Assembly (NCBI RefSeq): GCF_000196495.1
Contig: NC_011312.1
Location: forward strand, 2,914,001-2,978,000
Length of the DNA: 64,000 nt
Direction of reading: 5' to 3'
From: Aliivibrio salmonicida LFI1238
GTDB lineage: Bacteria; Pseudomonadota; Gammaproteobacteria; Enterobacterales; Vibrionaceae
The position numbers were made by a program, and so were the translations under genes. Below the pieces are notes generated by a model. It saw nothing but the letters and a program-made list of their open reading frames with translations, was not told the origin of the DNA and searched no databases. Shown in pieces: positions 15,907 to 24,223 of the stretch (the stretch's first letter is position 1; each line of letters starts with the position of its first letter).

Positions 15907-17627
15907 TACGTTCTCTCCGTCTTACTTAGCCACATCTTGTCCATTGCTTCCCCTTTAATTTGCATTGGGTAAACATGTTCCGTTTCGTCAACATTAATAT
16001 CAACAAAGACCAGTCGATCCTTCATTGCTAATGCTTTTTCTAGACCAGATTCCAATTCATCAGGGTGATTAATTCGGATTCCAACGTGTCCATAAGCTTC
16101 TGCAATCGCTGCAAAATCAGGAACAGAGCTCATGTAAGAGTTTGAGTGTCTGCCTTGATAAATGATGTCCTGCCATTGTTTAACCATGCCTAAAAATCGG
16201 TTATTAATATTAATAATTTTTACCGGAATATCGTATTGAAGCGCCGTTGATAACTCTTGGATATTCATCTGAATACTGCCATCTCCGGTAACACACACAA
16301 CAACGTCATCAGGATGCGTAAATTTAACCCCTAAAGCCGCAGGTAAACCAAAGCCCATTGTCCCCAAACCACCCGAATTTATCCAACGACGAGGTTTATC
16401 AAATGGATAATATAATGCCGCGAACATTTGATGCTGACCTACATCAGAAGCAACATAAGCATCACCATTGGTTAATTTATAGAGTGTTTCTATCACTTGT
16501 TGCGGTTTAATTTTATCCGGTAATTTTTTATACGCTAAACAATTACGAGCACGCCACCCTGCGATATCTTTCCACCATGCTTCCATCGCTTCGGCATCAT
16601 TATGTCCATCTTGTTCATTCATTAATGACAGCATTGAGTCGAGGACAATATCAGCAGAACCAACAATAGGTAAATCCACTCGAACATTTTTAGAAATAGA
16701 AGAAGGGTCGATATCAATATGCATAATGGTTGCATCTGGACAATATTTTTCTAAGTTATTCGTCGTTCGATCATCGAATCTAACGCCAATACCAAAAATT
16801 AGATCTGCATTGTGCATTGTCATATTTGCTTCATACGTACCATGCATACCCAACATACCTAATGCATTCTTATGCGTACCAGGAAATGCTCCTAGCCCCA
16901 TTAAGGTACTTATGACGGGTAAGTTTAACGCTTCAGCTAACGTTAATATTTGAGCATCTGCGGAAGAAATAATTGCACCACCACCAATATAAAGGACAGG
17001 CTTCTTAGCAGAAAGTAATGCTTTTAGCCCTTTTTTAATTTGCCCTTTATGGCCATTCATTGTGGGATTATAAGAACGTAACGAAACCGCTTCAGGATAC
17101 TGATAAGGGAATGTAAATGCAGGGCTCATGACATCTTTAGGAATATCAATAACAACAGGGCCTGGTCGGCCTGTCGATGCAATATAAAATGCTTTTTTTA
17201 TAATTTCAGGAATGTCTTCGGCTTTTTTAACTAAAAAACTATGCTTAACTATCGGGCGAGAGACGCCTACCATGTCGCACTCTTGAAAGGCATCAGTGCC
17301 AATCATGTTGTTTGGTACGTTGCCAGATAGCACAATCATTGGAATAGAATCCATATAGGCCGTTGCTATTCCTGTAATCGTGTTCGTTGCTCCCGGGCCT
17401 GAGCACACAAGAACCACGCCAGGTTTACCTGTTGCACGTGCATAACCATCAGCCATGTGTGTTGCTGCCTGCTCATGTCTCACTAATACATGTTGAATAT
17501 CGTCGCTTTTCATATGCAACGCATCATAAATATCAAGAACAGAACCGCCAGGGTATCCGAATATGTGCTCTACACCTTCATCAATCAAAGACTGTACGAT
17601 CATCTCTGAGCCAGATAACATTTCCAT
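15906..17627 (-). CDS. ilvI: Acetolactate synthase III large catalytic subunit
   Basis: This thiamine-diphosphate enzyme condenses pyruvate with pyruvate or 2-ketobutyrate, the committed step to valine, leucine and isoleucine. The 573 residues show GYPGGSVLDIYDAL with VRHEQAATHMADGYARATG (the Glu that activates ThDP). The FAD/central region contains GMLGMHGTYEAN, and the ThDP-Mg motif GDGSIQMN sits near residue 430. A TATCTCC-type SD complement lies before the start. IS66 copy A begins about 145 bp upstream, so distal regulatory DNA of ilvIH may have been replaced. Confidence 0.97.
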   Translation of the reverse strand: MEMLSGSEMIVQSLIDEGVEHIFGYPGGSVLDIYDALHMKSDDIQHVLVRHEQAATHMADGYARATGKPGVVLVCSGPGATNTITGIATAYMDSIPMIVLSGNVPNNMIGTDAFQECDMVGVSRPIVKHSFLVKKAEDIPEIIKKAFYIASTGRPGPVVIDIPKDVMSPAFTFPYQYPEAVSLRSYNPTMNGHKGQIKKGLKALLSAKKPVLYIGGGAIISSADAQILTLAEALNLPVISTLMGLGAFPGTHKNALGMLGMHGTYEANMTMHNADLIFGIGVRFDDRTTNNLEKYCPDATIMHIDIDPSSISKNVRVDLPIVGSADIVLDSMLSLMNEQDGHNDAEAMEAWWKDIAGWRARNCLAYKKLPDKIKPQQVIETLYKLTNGDAYVASDVGQHQMFAALYYPFDKPRRWINSGGLGTMGFGLPAALGVKFTHPDDVVVCVTGDGSIQMNIQELSTALQYDIPVKIININNRFLGMVKQWQDIIYQGRHSNSYMSSVPDFAAIAEAYGHVGIRINHPDELESGLEKALAMKDRLVFVDINVDETEHVYPMQIKGEAMDKMWLSKTERT

Positions 17628-17771
17628 ATTTATCTCCAGACGCTGAAAACCTCAAATAGAAGATTTGAATTATCTACAAATTATTGGTTTTACATAGTTA
17701 GGGCTTATTTTTAGCCTAAACCGAATTAATTAAATTAAATCCCTATGCATATGGCTATATGTGATAACAAA
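17628..17771 (-). promoter_or_regulatory. Remaining ilvI upstream region
   Basis: About 144 bp separate ilvI from IS66 copy A. It contains an inverted repeat (TTAGGGCT...AGCCTAA, 17698-17719) and AT-rich DNA suited to a promoter. In E. coli, Lrp binds several sites over more than 200 bp upstream of ilvIH; here anything beyond 144 bp is IS sequence. Confidence 0.35.
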
Positions 17772-17787
17772 GTAAGCGTGCGGGGAA

Positions 17788-19275
17788 CTACACCTTGTCT
17801 TTTACATTCCAAGGTAAAAGTGAATCGATAGCTGGCGATCCAACACATAAACGATCTAGACAATACCTAATATAATCGTAAGGGATTAATCCGTTTGCCT
17901 TTGCTGTTTCTACAATGCTGTAAAGCATTGCACTTGAATCTGCACCAGCCGTTGAACCCGAAAATAACCAGTTTTTCCGGCCGATAACAAACGGTTTAAC
18001 CGCTCGCTCTGCTCGATTGTTATCAATAGATAACAATCCATCATCAATATAACGAACTAATTTATCCCATTGATTTAATGTATAGCTAATCGCCTCACCT
18101 AATTTTGTTTTAGGTGATACTCGACTAACTGCGCTATCAAGCCAATCACGGAGCTCTTTAAGTAAATCGCGGGCTTCTGTCTGCCGAGCAACATACTTGG
18201 CTTCAGGGGAAGCCTCTTTTAATAACGATTCGATCCGGTATAGCTTTTGGATTTTACTCAATACCCAATCTGCACTCCCTGTTTTCCCTTTTACTTGAAC
18301 ACGTTGAGCCTCAATAAATCGTCGACGTGCGTGTGCCCAACAGCCAACTAAAATCGCTTCAGTTTGTTCATAACCTTGGTAACCATCGGTATGTAAATAC
18401 CCGTTATAACCTTTTAAAAAGTTAACTGGATGGTAGCCATGCCTGCTAGATTGATAATCATAAAGTACAATTCCAGGCAAAACACCAGAGCCTGGAGAAT
18501 CATAGCCAGAGCAGTAGACCCACATATAACATTTTGCTTTTTCAACATCCAACACATTTACCGTTGTTTCATCACAATGCAGAGTGGGTTGTTCAAGCAA
18601 AATACGATGTAACTCGTTATTAAGAGGGGTAAATAGTACCGAGCATTTTATTAACCAATCCGCCATCGTTCGCCGTCCAATAATGATACCCCATTGCTGA
18701 AATAACGTTTCTTGACGATAAAGTGGAAGACTGTATTGAAATTTAGCCGTAATAATTTGAGCAAGTAAACTTGCGGTCGCAATCCCTTTAGGGATTGGTG
18801 ACGCTGGCATTGGGGCTTGTTTAATGTCTACTGAAGTATTGTTTTTTTCACAATTTCGGCAAGCATATTTAGGACGAACATGTTGAATAACTTCCACTTT
18901 AGCTGGTACAAATTCCAACTTTTCACTGATGTCTTTACCCATCGCATGCATCTCTAGACCGCAACACTTACAAGTTTTATCTTTTATGTCGTGGATAATA
19001 ACAGTACGCGGTAAGTCTTCAGGTAAGCGTTGGCGTTTTGGCTTTTGACGAGTGTAGGTAATCGTTTGTGTGTCATCATTTTCAATGATGATTTCTTCTT
19101 CTGTTTCATTGAATAAATCAAATTGAGTCGAGTCAGATTCACTGCTTTTACCAAAGCGCTGATGTTGAGCCAGTCGAAATTGCTCTAGAAGACGGTTATA
19201 TTTATTTTCAAGCTGAAGCACAAGTGCTTTCAGCTCGTCAATGGTATCAGGAAGTGGTTTTATTTTATCAATCAT
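17788..19275 (-). CDS. tnpC: IS66-family transposase TnpC (copy A)
   Basis: The 495-residue protein is the DDE transposase of IS66 elements. A leucine-rich coiled coil (ELKALVLQLENKYNRLLEQF) leads. A zinc-finger region with CKCCGLEM and CRNCEKN follows near residues 107-142. The DDE core includes the LHCDETTVNVLD and HTDGYQGYE aspartates and a C-terminal IDNNRAERAVKP glutamate helix. It differs from copy B at residue 2 (Ile for Thr), in EAILVG (Met in B) and in GSPAID (Asp in B). The gene looks intact. Confidence 0.95.
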   Translation of the reverse strand: MIDKIKPLPDTIDELKALVLQLENKYNRLLEQFRLAQHQRFGKSSESDSTQFDLFNETEEEIIIENDDTQTITYTRQKPKRQRLPEDLPRTVIIHDIKDKTCKCCGLEMHAMGKDISEKLEFVPAKVEVIQHVRPKYACRNCEKNNTSVDIKQAPMPASPIPKGIATASLLAQIITAKFQYSLPLYRQETLFQQWGIIIGRRTMADWLIKCSVLFTPLNNELHRILLEQPTLHCDETTVNVLDVEKAKCYMWVYCSGYDSPGSGVLPGIVLYDYQSSRHGYHPVNFLKGYNGYLHTDGYQGYEQTEAILVGCWAHARRRFIEAQRVQVKGKTGSADWVLSKIQKLYRIESLLKEASPEAKYVARQTEARDLLKELRDWLDSAVSRVSPKTKLGEAISYTLNQWDKLVRYIDDGLLSIDNNRAERAVKPFVIGRKNWLFSGSTAGADSSAMLYSIVETAKANGLIPYDYIRYCLDRLCVGSPAIDSLLPWNVKDKV

Positions 19276-19346
19276 GTAGATGACTATATAACGATAATAC
19301 AGGTAATCAATCGGTTGCCTCCTATTCTTGACTGAGAATCAACTAT

Positions 19347-19694
19347 TTAAAGGGTTGTTTGATAATGTACCGGTTGATGTCCTAAGATATCAAAACCTTG
19401 TAATAGCAGTGTCAGTTGCTGCTCTGATAATGCTAACGTATCGTTATTTATATTTCGTGGCCATTTGAAGCGGTCTTCATCTAATCGCTTGTACCATAAA
19501 GCGAATCCTGTTTTATCCCAATACAATATTTTGAGTTTATCACGAGGCTTATTGCAAAATATAAATAGAGCATCACTAAACGGTGATAGTTGCATTTCTT
19601 GCTCAACAATCACGACAAGGCCATTAATGGCCTTGCGAAAATCGACAAAATCACGATGAAGATAAATGGTGGAAACATCAGTAAATACATTCAT
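19347..19694 (-). CDS. tnpB: IS66 accessory protein TnpB (copy A)
   Basis: The 115-residue protein carries the IS66 Orf2 signature: YLHRDFVDFRKAINGLV, the FIFCNKPRDKLKILYWDKTG core and a C-terminal LLLQGFDI. It is required for IS66 transposition, though its biochemical role is not defined. The ATG overlaps the tnpA stop (ATGA). It is identical in sequence to the copy B protein. Confidence 0.95.
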   Translation of the reverse strand: MNVFTDVSTIYLHRDFVDFRKAINGLVVIVEQEMQLSPFSDALFIFCNKPRDKLKILYWDKTGFALWYKRLDEDRFKWPRNINNDTLALSEQQLTLLLQGFDILGHQPVHYQTTL

Positions 19695-20005
19695 GATTGA
19701 TACCCTTTTAATAAGAGTCCTATCCAGTGAGGTTCAGTATTAGCTGGCAATGTTAATCGCAATTTTCCGATAGAAAGTTGAATATCTGGTAATTGTGGAG
19801 TGGCGATGATAGTTGATGTTAACGCTTCTACTTTCAAGAAAGTAGAAGCGTTAATCTTTTGTTTCCATCGTGCTTTACGTGCACTAAATGTCTTTGGCAG
19901 AATATTATGGTTACGACAAAATTCAGCGGCACTAAGCTTGCTAGATTGCTGAGATTCAAATAGAGCGTGCCATTGCTCTGGTGTTCTCTTTTTATCTTTT
20001 TGCAT
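19691..20005 (-). CDS. tnpA: IS66 accessory protein TnpA (copy A)
   Basis: The 104-residue first ORF of the element has an N-terminal helix-turn-helix-like region (LSAAEFCRNHNILPKTFSARKARW), typical of the IS66 Orf1 group, which probably binds DNA. It is followed with a 4-bp overlap by tnpB. Its coding sequence contains a perfect palindrome with 17-bp arms (19819-19854). It is identical to the copy B protein. Confidence 0.93.
   Translation of the reverse strand: MQKDKKRTPEQWHALFESQQSSKLSAAEFCRNHNILPKTFSARKARWKQKINASTFLKVEALTSTIIATPQLPDIQLSIGKLRLTLPANTEPHWIGLLLKGYQS
19819..19854. repeat. Perfect 17-bp-arm palindrome inside tnpA (copy A)
   Basis: TTAACGCTTCTACTTTC (19819-19835) and its exact complement (19838-19854) are separated by only two bases. 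The repeat lies within the coding frame, in the INASTFLKVEAL region, and is conserved in copy B. The mRNA would form a very stable hairpin. Confidence 0.9.
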
Positions 20006-20102
20006 AATTACGTTCTCGTTAAATGAAAGATCGTAAGATACGCATAATGAATTTTATTTGTTAGGTGTAGTTCCCCGCACGCTTACAGAACTTTCAGTAA
20101 TA

Positions 20103-20141
20103 ATTGAATAAATATGTAAAAATAATGCATTTAATTCTTTA
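20103..20141 (+). promoter_or_regulatory. Possible pair of ArgR boxes upstream of argH
   Basis: Two 18-bp segments spaced by 3 bp resemble the ArgR operator layout. The first (20103-20120, core TGAATAAATATGTA) matches the consensus TGAATWWWWATTCA at most positions. The second (core TGCATTTAATTCTT) is weak. If real, argH has its own arginine-responsive promoter and does not need an upstream argCBG transcript. Confidence 0.3.
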
Positions 20142-20249
20142 TTTTTATCTGGAATTGCCGTAAGTTTGAATCATCAAGAAAAATACTGAATTAAATCAGA
20201 CTTAATAGTTTCAAAAAGCAGTGAGCACTGTGCATTTAGGAGAAACACC

Positions 20250-22124
20250 ATGGCATTATGGGGCGGACGTTTTAGTCAAGCAGCAGACACAAGATTTAAA
20301 CAGTTTAACGATTCACTTCGTATTGATTATCGCCTTGCAGAACAAGACATTGTCGGCTCTATCGCATGGTCTAAAGCACTACTTTCTGTCAATGTTATTA
20401 CAGAAATAGAACAACAAAAACTTGAATTAGCATTGAATGAATTGAAATTAGAAGTGATGGAAGATCCTGAACAGATCTTATTGTCAGACGCTGAAGATAT
20501 TCATAGCTGGGTTGAGACACAGCTTATCGGTAAAGTGGGTGATTTAGGTAAAAAACTCCACACTGGTCGTTCTCGTAATGATCAAGTGGCGACAGATTTA
20601 AAATTGTGGTGTCGTCAACAAGGCCATCAACTGCTTCGCACATTAGATTTATTATTGAACCAACTCGTGAATGTAGCGAGTGAGCATCAGGCGACGGTGC
20701 TTCCTGGTTATACTCACCTACAACGTGCACAACCTGTGACATTTGCGCATTGGTGTTTGGCGTATGTTGAAATGATTGAGCGTGATTACTCTCGCCTTGA
20801 AGATGCGATTAAGCGTTTAGATACGTGTCCATTAGGATCAGGGGCTTTGGCTGGAACGGCTTATCCAATGGATCGTGAGAAATTGGCTCGTAATCTTGGT
20901 TTTCAAAGAGCAACACGTAATAGCTTAGACTCTGTATCGGATCGTGATCATGTGATGGAGTTAATGTCGATTGCTTCAATCTCTATGGTTCACCTTTCTC
21001 GTCTTGCCGAAGACATGATTTTTTATAACTCAGGTGAATCTAATTTCATTGAGTTAGCGGATACCGTGACGTCTGGTTCATCATTGATGCCACAGAAAAA
21101 GAACCCGGATGCCTTAGAGCTTATCCGTGGTAAATGTGGCCGTGTATATGGCGCATTGGCTGGTATGATGATGACAGTAAAAGCGTTGCCCTTAGCCTAT
21201 AATAAAGACATGCAAGAAGACAAAGAAGGTTTGTTTGATGCATTAGACAGCTGGTCTGATTGTATTGAAATGGCTGCACTTTGCTTTGAAGGCATTAAAA
21301 TAAATAAAGAACGTACTTTAGAAGCGGCGAAACAAGGGTATGCAAACTCAACCGAATTAGCCGATTATTTGGTAGCGAAAGGCATTCCATTCCGCGAAGC
21401 TCATCATATCGTTGGTGTTGCTGTGGTTAGTGCAATAGAAAAAGGCTGTGCATTAGAAGAGTTATCTATTGCAGAATTAAAAGTATTCTCTGATGTGATT
21501 GAAGACGATGTGTATGCAATTTTAACTATCGAATCTTGTCTTGCGAAACGTAATGCCCTAGGTGGTGTTGCTCCTGAACAGGTAGCTTATGCTGTTGAGC
21601 AAGCAGGTAAACGTTTAGAAGAGCGTGATTCGACAGGGGTTAAAGTTCGTCCTGCACGATTAACGGATTTAGATGCATTAGAAGGAATGGTCGCTTACTG
21701 GGCTGGTCTTGGAGAGAATTTACCACGTAGTCGTAATGAGTTGGTGCGTGATATTGGATCGTTTGCAGTATCAGAACATCATGGGGAAGTGACTGGGTGT
21801 GCCTCTTTGTATGTGTACGATTCTGGTTTAGCTGAAATTCGCTCATTAGGTGTTGAAGCGGGATGGCAGAGTCAAGGTCAAGGGAAAGCGATTGTTCAAC
21901 ACTTGGTAGAAAAAGCGCGTGAAATGGCGATTAATAAAGTGTTTGTATTAACTCGTGTGCCTGAATTCTTTATGAAACAAGATTTTATTCCAACATCTCG
22001 TTCGTTGTTACCAGAGAAAGTATTGAAAGATTGCGATCAGTGTCCTCGTCAACATGCGTGTGATGAAGTGGCATTAGAGGTGAATCTGCAAGAGCAAATT
22101 ATTATCAAAACGAATGTGGCTTAA
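20250..22124 (+). CDS. argH: Argininosuccinate lyase fused to N-acetylglutamate synthase
   Basis: The 624-residue protein is longer than plain ArgH (about 460). The first 460 residues are argininosuccinate lyase, splitting argininosuccinate to arginine and fumarate, with GRSRNDQVATD near residue 107 and the signature SSLMPQKKNPD near 277. From about 465 to 615 a GNAT acetyltransferase domain follows, with an acetyl-CoA loop SQGQGKA near 544 and a Cys-containing tail (CDQCPRQHAC). This is the ArgH(A) fusion known from Moritella and Vibrio, joining the first and last steps of arginine synthesis. A GGAGAAACACC site precedes the ATG. Here argG, argB and argC are not upstream; IS66 copy A is. Confidence 0.95.
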   Translation: MALWGGRFSQAADTRFKQFNDSLRIDYRLAEQDIVGSIAWSKALLSVNVITEIEQQKLELALNELKLEVMEDPEQILLSDAEDIHSWVETQLIGKVGDLGKKLHTGRSRNDQVATDLKLWCRQQGHQLLRTLDLLLNQLVNVASEHQATVLPGYTHLQRAQPVTFAHWCLAYVEMIERDYSRLEDAIKRLDTCPLGSGALAGTAYPMDREKLARNLGFQRATRNSLDSVSDRDHVMELMSIASISMVHLSRLAEDMIFYNSGESNFIELADTVTSGSSLMPQKKNPDALELIRGKCGRVYGALAGMMMTVKALPLAYNKDMQEDKEGLFDALDSWSDCIEMAALCFEGIKINKERTLEAAKQGYANSTELADYLVAKGIPFREAHHIVGVAVVSAIEKGCALEELSIAELKVFSDVIEDDVYAILTIESCLAKRNALGGVAPEQVAYAVEQAGKRLEERDSTGVKVRPARLTDLDALEGMVAYWAGLGENLPRSRNELVRDIGSFAVSEHHGEVTGCASLYVYDSGLAEIRSLGVEAGWQSQGQGKAIVQHLVEKAREMAINKVFVLTRVPEFFMKQDFIPTSRSLLPEKVLKDCDQCPRQHACDEVALEVNLQEQIIIKTNVA

Positions 22125-22245
22125 CTGGCGTTGAATGGTAATGATCGGCACTGAGCTAAAAATACAGAATAAAGAGAAAAAGTGGTGAACTTTTTAATTA
22201 AAGACTAGTCTTATTAATACTGCTTTTTCTTAGATAGATTCTAAG

Positions 22246-22285
22246 AGGCCCTAATATCTTTATTGGTATTGGGGCTTTATTTTTT
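22246..22285 (+). terminator. Terminator of argH
   Basis: AGGCCCTAATA and TATTGGGGCTTTATTTTTT form a stem with one G-U pair around an AT loop, ending in a T run. It runs into the end of the next gene, which is convergent. Confidence 0.75.
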
Positions 22286-22540
22286 GTGCTTACCTTTAAT
22301 ATTTGATGATTTTATCAAACGATAATAGCCCATCGCTAATAAATGCAATGTCAGTAATCCGCTAAATGCAGCACTTACCATGAAAGTGGCAATGGCTTCG
22401 ATTTGATAAGGTGTTGCTTGAAAAAACTCCAGCCATGTTAACCATCCGCCGATAGATAAAAAAGTAAGTTGTTTCATACAGCGAAAGCATCGGCCTAGTT
22501 TTTGTTTGAATATATCAGAGTGACAAAATTGGCAAGCCAT
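22277..22540 (-). CDS. Small zinc-ribbon-like membrane protein, DUF3624 type
   Basis: The 87-residue protein starts MACQFCHSDIFKQKLGRC and has paired CxxC motifs (Cys3/Cys6 and Cys18/Cys21), which can hold one zinc ion. Two hydrophobic segments follow (about 25-45 and 47-70), then a basic tail (KSSNIKGKHKK). I believe it matches the DUF3624 family found in vibrios, but that is from memory of the pattern. The function is unknown. It lies between argH and the flavoprotein gene, as in other vibrios. Confidence 0.75.
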   Translation of the reverse strand: MACQFCHSDIFKQKLGRCFRCMKQLTFLSIGGWLTWLEFFQATPYQIEAIATFMVSAAFSGLLTLHLLAMGYYRLIKSSNIKGKHKK

Positions 22541-22605
22541 GTTGATTCCATTTTAAATGACGAGTTATGGCCGTTATTTTAACGAGTGATGGGTAAGATA
22601 GAAAT

Positions 22606-22639
22606 AAAAAAGGTCGATGTTTTCACATCGACCTTTTTT
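22606..22639. terminator. Bidirectional terminator after the flavoprotein gene
   Basis: AAAAAAGGTCGATGT and ACATCGACCTTTTTT pair around TTTC, 29 bp past the flavoprotein gene stop on the minus strand. Confidence 0.93.
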
Positions 22640-22667
22640 ATTTTGTTTTTATGTTAGTTGCTGGTGA

Positions 22668-24134
22668 TTAACAACCAGGACCACAATCCATACAATGTTT
22701 AATCATTTCAGGGCCTAAATGCAGTTTCGCATTTAAATCACGAAGTGCAGTACGAATACCTTCTTCGATTACTGGGTGATAAAATGGCATATCTAGCATT
22801 TCAGAAATAGTCATTTTATTTTGGTGTGCCCAAGCTAATAGGTGCGCTAAATGCTCTGCATTTGGTCCCATCATTTCAGCGCCTAAGAAACGCCCCGTTC
22901 CTTGTTCACCGTATACATGAAGAATTCCTTTGTTCCGCAGCATTACTCGTGAACGGCCTTGATTTTCAAAAGAAACCTCACCAGTTGCGAAACAACCACA
23001 AGTCCCTAAACGAGTTGTGATTTCTTTATAGCTTTCTCCAACCATTGCGATTTGTGGATCTGAGAATACCGCTGAGATTTTCGAGCGACGAAGGCCTGCG
23101 CGGATCTCTGGGAAACGTCCTGCATTATCACCAGCAATACGTGCTTGATCAGCGGCCTCGTGCAATAGGGGCAGTTGATTACTGGCATCACCAGCAATGA
23201 AGATGGTTGGTAATGATGTTTGTAATGTGTAGTGATCGGCTGTTGGTACACCGCGTTCGTCTAATTCAACCAATGTGTTTTCTAAGCCCAATTTGTCGGT
23301 GTTTGGACGACGACCGGTTGCTGCAAGTACATACTCAACTAGGATCGTTTCTTGTTCGCCTTGTTTATTGATGAATTTGATTTCAACTTTATCTTCATCA
23401 TCATTAAGAGATATGCGTTTCATGCTCTCTATTTTCACATCGGCATCAAGGTAAAACTCTTCGTTGAAGGCCTTGTTTGCATAAGCCATTACTTCAGGAT
23501 CTGTTACCGGACCGACTTGACCACCTAAACCAAAAAGCTTAGTTTCAACGCCTAAACGGTGAAGTGATTGTCCAAGTTCAAGACCAATAACGCCAGGACC
23601 AAATACGGCGACTGATGTCGGTAAATCATCCCAATCAAATACGTCATCATTGATGATAAGGCGATCACCTAATTCATTCCATACCGCAGGGTAAGCAGGG
23701 CGAGAGCCTGTTGCAATAACAATACGTTTTGCTGTAATGATCGTATGATCATCGACTTGCAATGTATTGTCGTTTAAAAATTTAGCGTAGCCAGAGATTT
23801 TATCTTCCGCTGGGATTTCATCAACGCCTTCTAAAACAAACCCAACAAAACGGTCACGTTCAAATTTAACACGGGCCATGACTTCGCGGCCGTTAATTAC
23901 GATGTCACCTTGAGGGTGAATTCCGAACTGAGGTGCTTTTTCAATTTGGTGAACGCTTTCTGCCGCTGCAATTAACAGTTTTGATGGCATGCAACCAACA
24001 CGAGCACAAGTGGTACCGTAAGGGCCGCCTTCGATCATGACAACACTGTCAGTATGTGCTTTTGCTGCACGGTAAGAGCCTAAACCTGCTGTACCACCAC
24101 CGATAACAGCTACATCAACATTGACTTGTTTCAT
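22668..24134 (-). CDS. Dihydrolipoamide dehydrogenase-like flavoprotein disulfide reductase
   Basis: The 488-residue protein belongs to class I pyridine nucleotide-disulfide oxidoreductases. It has an FAD motif GGGTAGLGSYRAA (about 12-24), a redox disulfide Cys43-Cys48 in CARVGCMPSKLL, an NAD(P)-binding GPGVIGLELGQSL, a second FAD motif FIAGDASNQLPLLHEA and a C-terminal HPVIEEG catalytic base. It is not beside pyruvate or oxoglutarate dehydrogenase genes. It also ends in an unusual Cys tail (Cys481, Cys484, Cys488), reminiscent of the C-terminal Cys pair of mercuric reductase. Its setting next to prx-grx and oxyR suggests a redox-defence role. Substrate unknown. Confidence 0.85.
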   Translation of the reverse strand: MKQVNVDVAVIGGGTAGLGSYRAAKAHTDSVVMIEGGPYGTTCARVGCMPSKLLIAAAESVHQIEKAPQFGIHPQGDIVINGREVMARVKFERDRFVGFVLEGVDEIPAEDKISGYAKFLNDNTLQVDDHTIITAKRIVIATGSRPAYPAVWNELGDRLIINDDVFDWDDLPTSVAVFGPGVIGLELGQSLHRLGVETKLFGLGGQVGPVTDPEVMAYANKAFNEEFYLDADVKIESMKRISLNDDEDKVEIKFINKQGEQETILVEYVLAATGRRPNTDKLGLENTLVELDERGVPTADHYTLQTSLPTIFIAGDASNQLPLLHEAADQARIAGDNAGRFPEIRAGLRRSKISAVFSDPQIAMVGESYKEITTRLGTCGCFATGEVSFENQGRSRVMLRNKGILHVYGEQGTGRFLGAEMMGPNAEHLAHLLAWAHQNKMTISEMLDMPFYHPVIEEGIRTALRDLNAKLHLGPEMIKHCMDCGPGC

Positions 24135-24175
24135 AATTCATATCTCACGTAGATTCATTTTAGAAGAAGTTTTGA

Positions 24176-24205
24176 AATGGCCCACGGTGTCGTGGGCCAT
24201 TTTTA
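24176..24205. terminator. Hairpin between prx-grx and the flavoprotein gene
   Basis: AAATGGCCCACG and CGTGGGCCATTTTTATT pair around GTGT. The better T run is on the plus strand although both genes are on the minus strand, so termination there is probably partial. Confidence 0.7.
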
Positions 24206-24223
24206 TTCATTTTGAGCGAGAGA

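Larger units (their letters stand above)
17772..20086 (-). mobile_element. IS66-family insertion sequence, copy A
   Basis: The 2315-bp element has 24-bp terminal inverted repeats, GTAAGCGTGCGGGGAACTAC... at 17772-17795 and its complement at 20063-20086. It encodes tnpA, tnpB and tnpC in order on the minus strand. It is nearly identical to copy B at 41874-44188 in opposite orientation; three amino-acid differences in TnpC were seen. IS66 elements normally create 8-bp target duplications. Here the flanks are ATAACAAA and AGAACTTT, which do not match, so the element probably took part in recombination after insertion. Confidence 0.96.

Noticed and set aside
20150..20249. Second ArgR-like element near TACTGAATTAAATCAGA upstream of argH
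   Set aside because: Only one half fits the ARG-box consensus.
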